From Diplonema japonicum (taxonomy: Eukaryota > Euglenozoa > Diplonemea > Diplonemida > Diplonemidae), in assembly GCA_964019335.1 (NCBI GenBank), contig OZ025699.1, positions 186,001 to 250,000 of the forward strand: a stretch of DNA of 64,000 bases, in the 5' to 3' direction. The position numbers were made by a program, and so were the translations under genes. The notes under the pieces were generated by a model. That model saw nothing but the letters and a program-made list of their open reading frames with translations, did no database searches and had not been told where the DNA came from. The stretch's first letter is position 1. Each line of letters starts with the position of its first letter. Below are positions 58,027-64,000 of this stretch, one piece after another.

Positions 58027-58349
58027 AAAAACTTATAAATTATAATATGTTATACTCTCCAAACATTGAGGTCTGAAGTTGTTAAACGACTTCAGACAGC
58101 AATTGTTTCTAACTCAATCTCTCGACTCTGGCTTCACTCCTATCCTTTCTTTTCACCTCCCTCCCCAGTGTCTTCCCTTATTTTCCATTACCAGGCCCCT
58201 GTCCCCCGCCCCCAGTGTTATTCAAATTTTTCACTCACCTTTCATATAGAAAGAAAAAAGAAAAAAAAAAAAAGAAAAAAAAGAAGGACAGATGATTCAA
58301 GCTTCGGTGTACACAATCGAGCTTGATTTGAATTCCTTTATTTTGAGAA

Positions 58350-58407
<58 letters not shown>

Positions 58408-58850
58408 GAAGAACGAAACTTAATTGAATTGAATTTATTGGCTCCCGAAAGCCCAACAAGTCCAGCAGACGGTGGAGTTTCACAGTCAGCTGGTTAATTT
58501 TTCACAATTGAAACTCCTCCAAAGTTCTTAAAATCTGGGAGGTCGTCTCTTGTTACTAGAGGCGGCTAATGCCTCGAGACCCAGGTGCTGCCTGGTGGGT
58601 GGGATCGGTTTTATTTTATTATGAAAAGAGCGTGGTGAGGGGGTCCAAGTAATTTACTACAGGGAGCAGCGGACCAGGACCCCTCGACCAATGGCTCAGT
58701 AACAGAGACTGCTTTTCACGAATCACTTTCGAACACCTCTCTTGGTTTGAAGTGATGTCCCTTTCCCTTTCCCTTGAATGGTTTTCTCTACTCCCCTTCG
58801 ATCCTCCCGCCTGGTAGTGGAATATTTATTATTATTATTAAAAAAAAATC
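57790..58850 (+). mobile_element. E-family LINE copy E4, 5'-truncated
   Basis: Matches E3 52258-53315 nearly base for base except A-run lengths. Begins after the J3 poly-A and a short TAGACTTGGAG filler. Ends (ATT)n, A8, TC at 58850, exactly 4 bp before a tRNA-Leu gene. Confidence 0.92.
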
Positions 58851-58854
58851 GCAT

Positions 58855-58936
58855 GGCGAGATGGCCGAGCGGTCTAAGGCGTTGCGTTTAGGCCGCAATA
58901 TCTCCGGATGCGTGGGTTCAAACCCCACTCTCGTCA
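58855..58936 (+). tRNA. tRNA-Leu (TAG)
   Basis: 82 nt, class II. Acceptor GGCGAGA/TCTCGTC (one G-U pair), D-stem GCC/GGC, anticodon stem TTGCG/CGCAA with loop TTTAGGC (anticodon TAG), long variable arm, T-arm GTGGG-TTCAAAC-CCCAC, discriminator A. No CCA encoded. C then T5 follows. All stems pair, so it is probably functional. Confidence 0.93.
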
Positions 58937-58937
58937 C

Positions 58938-58942
58938 TTTTT
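58938..58942 (+). terminator. Pol III T5 terminator of tRNA-Leu
   Basis: CTTTTTCC one base after the discriminator. Confidence 0.8.
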
Positions 58943-59214
58943 CCGGGCCGGTTATCGACCTTCACCAGTTTGGCACTCCTCGTCTTTGTGCTCTTTGAGC
59001 CGTACGCAGCCGCGTACGTACGCACTTTTTCAGATTTTGCTGCGTACACGTACGCCGACACGCACTTTGGAGGAAGTCACCTGGGCAACTTAGAAGAGTA
59101 GAGTCATCTTTCCCCCCCTTTTTAGTTTCCCTCAAAACCTCACCCGATGTCTCCTGTTCTGCTGCCAGGTCTTTTCTGTTGCTATTCCTCTCTCTTCCCC
59201 TTGTCTTTTCATTT
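58943..59214. other. Unassigned, possibly host single-copy DNA
   Basis: About 270 bp with no gene or repeat match inside the window. Contains short palindromic GTACGC/GCGTAC motifs near 59005-59055 and a pyrimidine-rich end. Confidence 0.5.
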
Positions 59215-59851
59215 TATGTTTTAATTATCTAGTGCCCCACCGACCCAACAAATCCAGCAAGGGGACGGTCTCGTGCTGGTTTAAGCAATGGTCGCCCCGA
59301 AATCCTTAAGACGATCCTACCTTTTGAGGAGGATGCGCTGTTGGCGGGGAATGTGCGGAGTTGGCCAAGGACGCCCAGTCAAAGGAATTTATTAGGGGGC
59401 GAGAACCAGACTGGGTGGGCCTTCGGCGTTCAATAAAAAGGGGTGAAACAATAAGGAAAGGGGTAATATTAATAAGGGTGGGAGGGAATGAAGAGGGAGA
59501 GAAAAAAGAAATGATAAAAGGATCTTGAAGGACAGTGTCCCAGTACTCACCGCTCCTCTCTGTTGGTAATTGGCCACACAGAAGCTTTTTTTTTAAAGAA
59601 AAAAAAAAGACCAGAAGGAGGGAGTGCTAAACCCCCCCTACCTATGGTGCTGTTTGTTCTCTTCTTGGGCGAAAGGCTCATGATACCTTCACTTTGATTT
59701 TTGATTTCTCGAGCTCTGCTTTTCAACTCAGCTTTGTTGATTTTTTCTTCCTTTCCCCATTTTCTTTTTATCCTTTTCAAACCTTCTCTGATGCTCCCGA
59801 CCCGGCAGTGGAACAGATATTATTATTATTATTATTATTATTAAAAAAAAA
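59215..59851 (+). mobile_element. D-family LINE 3' UTR fragment
   Basis: Matches the D1 3' UTR (CGCCCCGAAATCCTTAAGACG, GGATGCGCT, TATTAGGGGGC) and ends GGCAGTGGAACAGATATT, (ATT)n, A-run. No coding part remains. Followed without gap by the 38-nt leader. Confidence 0.8.
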
Positions 59852-59889
59852 CCAACGATTCTAAAGCTACAGTTTCTGTACTTTATTGG
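59852..59889 (+). other. 38-nt leader at the 5' end of the F element
   Basis: Identical to the R2 leader at 12235-12272 (minus strand). Here it starts directly after the A-run of the D-family tail and precedes GAAGGCTAAAAG, an A-run and the F ORF1 ATG, in the same sense orientation as F. Confidence 0.85.
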
Positions 59890-59919
59890 GAAGGCTAAAA
59901 GAAAAAAAAAAAAAAAAAA

Positions 59920-60270
59920 ATGTCGAGTGACAAAATGACGAAGCCGAGCAAGGCGGGCGCCTCCAAGGGGCCCCTACCGGACGGGAGCGAGCCCGACCAA
60001 GACCCGCCGCAGCTAGTGCTGCAAACCACCGAGGTGGTGATCAGAAAGACCCCCCCCGAGACGACCCCCAAGACGAAGCCCACCCGGAAGCACTACGACG
60101 CAGTCGTAGCCCCGCTCGCCCCCAAGCCCACGTGGGCGGCCTTCATTGCGCAGGCTGGACTGGGGAAGTCGATGAGGTTCGACGGTGTCCTAGGCACCAT
60201 CGTAACCACAGGGACTCCCCCTCTCCACCTTTATGCTACGACACCCCCCCACCAGCCGAAAGGCTCGTAG
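59920..60270 (+). pseudogene. F-family LINE ORF1 N-terminal part
   Basis: 116 codons from ATG 59920. Resembles D1 ORF1: an acidic/Pro N-terminus, then WAAFIAQAGLGKSMRFDGVLGTI, parallel to LASILSEIRWGKLLRFDGTIGAI. The coiled coil and the rest are missing, so there is an internal deletion. At 60487-60535 the downstream part of the D/E inter-ORF region reappears (AAGTACTACCC, hairpin ACCCAGCTTC/GAAGCTGGGGT, GGGGTGACC, CAAAGGCAG). Confidence 0.7.
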
Positions 60271-60617
60271 GAGTTGCCACAACTAGGCAGACAACCCTAC
60301 ACACCACCCCCTCGCAGACAACGTCCCTGCACAAGGTGAACCCTCCCGTAAAAAGGAAGGTAGAAGGCCAGTACTAAGGGCCGTGCAATCTCATTCAACA
60401 CCCCTTTCACCCCCTTTCCCACACCGTCTCTCACTCCCTATCCCTACTCCCAAACCCCCAACACTACACCCCATCTAAACGAAGATGAAGTACTACCCAG
60501 CTTCTCAAGCCCTGGAAGCTGGGGTGACCGCAAAGGCAGCACATCATCACCACATCACCATCCCTCATCTTTCCCTCTCTCCACGCACATTTCCCCCCTT
60601 ACATGCACACACAAACA

Positions 60618-60942
60618 TTGTGAGCATCTCCTTCGTGGTCGTGGGGATGTCATCCCCGAAGATCTCTTCGCGGACCTTGTCTCCAGCTGGGCACCCGATC
60701 AGCAGATGGTGTCTGTCCTGGATCGAATGGCACGAGAGGCAACGTATGTCATTCTGGACGGGTTTCGACAGGAAACCGCAAGTCAGGTGGCTCCTGCCCG
60801 TTCGCAGTCTCGTTATCTGTACCTCATCGTGTCTGCAGGACAGTTCCTTCAAGGGGAGGTACCTCGCGCCGATCTCCTCTCGGTACTTCTTGTCCCGACC
60901 TGTCTTCTCCCACGAGGCTGCCCAGTCGCGGTTAAGTTTAGA
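60618..60942 (-). pseudogene. LINE ORF2 C-terminal fragment in inverted orientation
   Basis: Minus-strand coding: LNRDWAASWEKTGRDKKYREEIG, ITRLRTGRSHLTCGF, knuckle CLSCHSIQDRHHLLIGC and TTTKEMLTM. The last block matches the F scrap at 31652, after which homology stops at 60617. It corresponds to the region behind RNase H in D and E. It is fused upstream, in the same sense, to a 5S-like sequence. Confidence 0.8.
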
Positions 60943-61060
60943 GGATACAGCACCAGGGCTTCCCACGTGATCACTCACCGCAGTACTAACCTGGCCTGCT
61001 GGTGCTTAACTTCCCAAATCAGGCGGGATGGGGTGCATTCACCAGAGTATGGCCGTATCC
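60943..61060 (-). rRNA. 5S rRNA-like sequence (variant or retro-derived)
   Basis: 118 nt on the minus strand with the 5S layout: closing stem GGATAC/GTATCC, CGGCCATAC, GGGAAGTTAAGCACC (A-box region), GGCCAGGTTAGTACTG (C-box region) and GTGGGAAGCCCTGGTGCTGT. Several conserved positions differ (GAGTGATCACG where GGGTGACCGCC is usual). There is no oligo-T terminator; LINE coding sequence follows at once. It may be a 5S-derived SINE head, a template-switch chimera, or a diverged 5S gene. Confidence 0.75.
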
Positions 61061-61451
61061 TTCCTTGATTTTTTTTTTTTTTTTTCAAAATACCAATGCA
61101 GGGCCGCCATGGAGAGCAACACCTGAGAAAAGGGGAAAAAAAGGTGAAGGGAAACCATGGGGAAATAGGGTGGGCAAAGGACCAGGCTTCTGCAAGCAGG
61201 AGGAGCCCTGGTCCCCCACCAACCCGTGCTCTGCTTTGGGACAGCCGAAGAGGGCTGAATTACATTATTCCCTCAGTCAAGTGAGAGAAAAACGGGGGCC
61301 TACCTTCCAGCTGGATGTCCTTCTTTGGCTGGAACCTCCGGCGGAAAGCCCCCCAGGGAGGTATTGCTCCTATTGAGCGAATCATTGGTGAGTGTGAAAA
61401 TATAAAAGGGGAAATGGGAAACAGTGAGAGGAATCGTATCCTTCCTTGATT
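61054..61451 (-). mobile_element. J-family 3' UTR scrap with target-site duplication
   Basis: The body 61086-61434 is the reverse complement of the J 3' UTR end. It is flanked by CGTATCCTTCCTTGATT at 61054-61070 and 61435-61451, each followed by a T-run. This is a classical TPRT insertion: poly-A tail, severe 5' truncation and a duplication of at least 17 bp. The duplication overlaps the 5' end of the 5S-like sequence, so the insertion site is right at its start. Confidence 0.9.
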
Positions 61452-61472
61452 TTTTTTTTTTTTTTTTTTTTG

Positions 61473-61562
61473 CAATAATAACCACTGGGGGGAAACTGGG
61501 GGTGGGGTGTGGGGTGTGTAGGGGGGGGGGGTCTATCCATGCGATTTTTTTAATAATAATAC
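61473..61562 (-). other. Inverted LINE tail ends
   Basis: On the minus strand: TATTATTATTAAAAAAATCGCATGG (61538-61562), the same as the E4 tail plus flank except one A fewer, then a C-rich stretch, then CAGTGGTTATTATTGC and an A/T run ending TC, 6 bp from the 5S-like start before the J insertion. Two LINE 3' termini are stacked upstream of the 5S-like unit. Confidence 0.6.
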
Positions 61563-61578
61563 TGTAAAACGAAAAACT

Positions 61579-61633
61579 CCCGGACGGAAAAATGTCCGAG
61601 TTTTTTTGGCGTCCGGGAATTTTTCCGTCCGGG
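61579..61633. repeat. 15-bp perfect inverted repeat (hairpin)
   Basis: CCCGGACGGAAAAAT (61579-61593) and ATTTTTCCGTCCGGG (61619-61633), with GTCCGAG and GGCGTCCGGGA inside the 25-nt loop giving further partial pairing. Lies 17 bp from the PLE3 junction. Resembles a small foldback element end or a structured terminator; identity unknown. Confidence 0.85.
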
Positions 61634-61650
61634 GAATTTTTTTTAGGTAA

Positions 61651-64000
61651 CTGAAATGGTTTTAAGTTAGGATGAAGAAGCGAAGAAATAGATAAAAAGG
61701 GGTGGGAAAGAATAAATACTGCATACGAAAACAGAGTCGAGTAAAAAAGGGAAAAGGTGACTGACATCCTCAAGAGGAGCCTCCCACGTACCAGGAATTA
61801 AGCAGAGGTTGCTTCCATGGCCCGTATCAGTCTATCGCCAGAAAGAATAATGAAAATAACATAACAAAGAGAAGGGGAGAAGAAACGGAAAAAGACGGCT
61901 TGGTCATCAGAGAATGTTGACCCAAATGCGTCGGCGGACGCAGTTTAACGTCATACCCGGGACGGAAACCATGTCGGGAGAGCAGAAGGGAAGTTAAAAG
62001 TCAAGAAGTGGAAAAGGAAAAGGTGGAAACTAAAATCATAGGGTGCGAGGTCTGTGAGACCCTGCATAGCCTATCGCCCTCGTAGCACGCCGGGCCGGCA
62101 CTCCTACATTGCGTAGGGTCGTCTCCAGTAGTTCCTAGTTGTAGGAGTTCAGCACAGTCGACCACTGTGACTCGCTGTAGTAGAGGGTCCCTGCCCCCAC
62201 GAAGTCAGCGAGTAGGGCTGCCACAGTCGGATACGACTTGTCCTTGAACCCTTGGGTCTGCAACCGAAAGCCCTGTTCCTGGCGGGAAGCGTAGAGCCAT
62301 GTCGAGTCATAACAGACCAGCAGACACGGGATCGCGACGCGTGTGTCGAGGGGGACCGTGATCATGGGGGTCTCACCCAGGAAGTGTGTGCAAGCCCTGG
62401 ACATGCAGCTGAGGTCAAAGACGGCCTCGCCCTGGGAAAGGAAGCCCAGGTGTCGAAGCTCATCCAGGTCCTCAGGGCCGTCGACGTCTGCTTCCCTGGT
62501 GAGCCTCTTAAGGGCGACAAGTCCAGTGACTCTGGTGTTCGGCCTCGTCGCGGCGAGATCCCGTTTGGCCGCGGGAAGGGCGGGGCCGTCTTCGGGTTCC
62601 GGGCGTTTGTTCCTCTGCCCGTTGTAGGTGAGCAGGAGAGGGGTCCTCCCTGGAGTCCTAGTCTCGTCACCTCTTGGGGCCTCGGAACCGAAGAGTGGGT
62701 GTTTCCAGCCGCCTTGGGCGAAGAACTCCGACCACCACTGTTGCTGTACCGCGGTGTTCAGCCCCGAGTGCCATTCGTGAGACAGCCGAAGACGTTCGGT
62801 GGTAGACAACGCCTTGTGCGCAATCAGAAGAAGCTGTTCCTGGTTGGCGACGGTTGCCTGTTGGTCGGCAGTTCTATCCGTGTCACGGGCCTCGAGCAGC
62901 AGTTGATGTGGAGAGGTGTCCAGGTGCATCGGGAGGGGACCGAAGAGCTCCGGGTGTCGCCGGAAGTAGACCAAGAGACTGAGGTATCGATCCATCCGTC
63001 TCTGGAGGGCCCTTCGGTTGAGGGCTTCCTGATCAAAACCCTGTGACTGCTCGCGCAGGATGAGAAGATCGCCATCGCCTGTGGAGGAACTCTTACCACG
63101 ACGGCTTTCGTGCTCGTAAGCAGTGCCGTCGTGCTTCTTCTTGCGCGAGGGTCTGTCCGGGGAGTCCTGCGTGAGGTCGATCATTTCTAAACCACCATCC
63201 GCCTGGTGAGGGTCTAGGGGAGCGTCTGCCTCGGCTCGGGCCACGGGCGGCTCCAGGGTCAGCGTCGTGTCTCTCTGGGCGTTGACCACCGGTTGAAGCG
63301 TCGCGTGTCCCATGGCGGGAGCCATCGGCGTATCCATCCCGAGTCCGATGTTCTCATGGACGGACTGGATGCAAGGAGTGAGCTGTACCTGGCGGGCGCC
63401 GAGGGGGGCGTCTGCCAGAACGGGCGTTGTCACGGCTCGGGCGAGCGATGACTCCACAGCCGACGTTGTCACAATCTGGGAGCCGACCACTGGTTGGAGT
63501 GTCGCGTGTCCCATGGTAGACGACGGCATCGGTGTGTCACTCCCGTGTCCGGTGTCCCGACGGGTGGACTGAGTGCAGGCCGCGAGCTGGGTGGATGACA
63601 CGTCCGTTGGCGGTGGAAGGCATGGTGTCAACCGAGGCTCAGTAACCGGCCGCCTCGACAGGGTCGCGCGGGGCGTCGGAATTTCGACAGACTTCGTAAG
63701 TCTGACCGCCGCGGCCGAGGGCGACCCCAGTCCGGCGTCCATCGGGGGCAGTCTACTGCTGGGAGGATCCGTCTGGAGCGTCGATGATATCGAGAACAGT
63801 ACAGGTGCTGTGACACGGTCCGTCTGACAGGTTGCGACTGCTGTCTGTGGTGTAGACTTGTGCAGACTCGAGACCTTCAGGAAGAGCGGGACAGTTCCGA
63901 CCACGTTAGTCTGGCTTGCCGTAGACGTGGTGGTGACAGAGCATCCGGTGTGCACGGCTCGCGCGGCCACGGCGGCAGCTAGGGCTACGATGGCGGTGGC
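61651..64000 (-). mobile_element. PLE3, continues beyond the window
   Basis: Same 3' end as PLE1 (CTGAAATGG, preceded by GGTAA). Carries a small deletion near 61735 and a 30-bp in-frame deletion relative to PLE1. The 5' part is beyond 64000, so it may be full length. Confidence 0.9.
62135..64000 (-). CDS. PLE3 protein, C-terminal part in window
   Basis: Open to the window edge; at least 611 codons from an internal ATG at 63970. Same Ala-rich segment, internal duplication, MIDLTQDSPD motif with RKKKH, and C-terminal domain as PLE1. Ten residues (LDEHQRQLLS region) are missing in frame, next to HPEL. No frameshift seen. Josephin, RT and GIY-YIG parts, if present, lie outside. Confidence 0.85.
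   Translation of the reverse strand, partial: ATAIVALAAAVAARAVHTGCSVTTTSTASQTNVVGTVPLFLKVSSLHKSTPQTAVATCQTDRVTAPVLFSISSTLQTDPPSSRLPPMDAGLGSPSAAAVRLTKSVEIPTPRATLSRRPVTEPRLTPCLPPPTDVSSTQLAACTQSTRRDTGHGSDTPMPSSTMGHATLQPVVGSQIVTTSAVESSLARAVTTPVLADAPLGARQVQLTPCIQSVHENIGLGMDTPMAPAMGHATLQPVVNAQRDTTLTLEPPVARAEADAPLDPHQADGGLEMIDLTQDSPDRPSRKKKHDGTAYEHESRRGKSSSTGDGDLLILREQSQGFDQEALNRRALQRRMDRYLSLLVYFRRHPELFGPLPMHLDTSPHQLLLEARDTDRTADQQATVANQEQLLLIAHKALSTTERLRLSHEWHSGLNTAVQQQWWSEFFAQGGWKHPLFGSEAPRGDETRTPGRTPLLLTYNGQRNKRPEPEDGPALPAAKRDLAATRPNTRVTGLVALKRLTREADVDGPEDLDELRHLGFLSQGEAVFDLSCMSRACTHFLGETPMITVPLDTRVAIPCLLVCYDSTWLYASRQEQGFRLQTQGFKDKSYPTVAALLADFVGAGTLYYSESQWSTVLNSYN

Noticed and set aside
59920-60980. 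Twin-priming inversion to explain the F 5' part next to an inverted 3' part
   Set aside because: Twin priming inverts the 5' segment on the side away from the tail; here the order is wrong and a 5S-like unit intervenes. Separate events are more likely.
1-64000. CRISPR arrays, bacterial operons, LTR retrotransposons, DNA transposons with transposase
   Set aside because: None seen. The only regular repeats are microsatellites, PLE pseudo-LTRs and LINE tails.

Overview
This is a eukaryotic, almost certainly metazoan, genomic window made nearly entirely of retrotransposons. Evidence: multi-kilobase non-LTR (LINE) ORFs with endonuclease, reverse transcriptase and RNase H domains, Penelope-like elements (PLEs), a pentanucleotide microsatellite of about 630 bp, and two nuclear-type tRNA genes with oligo-T terminators and no encoded CCA. 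An arthropod or other invertebrate host is my inference. No host protein-coding gene could be supported.

Element families (working names). R: minus-strand LINEs at 1-3207 (partial) and 5406-12272, with an OTU-like ORF1. J: LINEs at 12906-31424 (split by two PLEs), 40964-46570 and 53411-57777, plus 3'-UTR scraps. D: a complete, open LINE at 33926-40222. E: LINEs at 46571-53315 (one frameshift) and 5'-truncated copies at 3208-5333, 32334-33921 and 57790-58850. F: scraps at 31652-32333 and 59852-60942. J, D and E are Ingi/I-like: AP endonuclease, RT, RNase H, terminal C-C-H-C knuckle and a 2A-like motif at the start of ORF2. PLE: a full copy at 16228-24530 encoding a 2152-aa protein, truncated copies at 25867-28768 and 61651-64000, and a 35-bp scrap at 6391-6425.

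Layout: 0-12.3 kb holds R1, E1, a GAAAA tract and R2; 12.3-12.9 kb is the microsatellite; 12.9-31.4 kb is J1 with two nested PLEs; 31.4-40.2 kb holds J and F scraps, E2 and intact D1; 40.2-58.9 kb holds an E-like tail, J2, E3, tRNA-Lys, J3, E4 and tRNA-Leu; 58.9-64 kb holds a D tail, an F 5' piece, a 5S-like sequence fused to LINE coding DNA, a J scrap with a clear target-site duplication, a hairpin and PLE3.

Main points. (1) The PLE protein joins an N-terminal GIY-YIG nuclease and RT to a Josephin-like Cys-His-Asp domain and a SUMO-interaction-like motif. (2) In J (two diverged copies) and R2, ORF1 and ORF2 share one frame separated by a single UGA, with an open linker (conserved in J) leading to a 2A-like site. 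(3) D and E carry an inter-ORF RNA fold supported by a compensatory base-pair change. (4) Two E tails end exactly 4 bp upstream of tRNA genes, and another LINE tail ends 6 bp upstream of a 5S-like sequence. (5) All five PLE 3' junctions follow GGYAR. (6) Two unrelated LINE families begin with the same 38-nt 5' leader.
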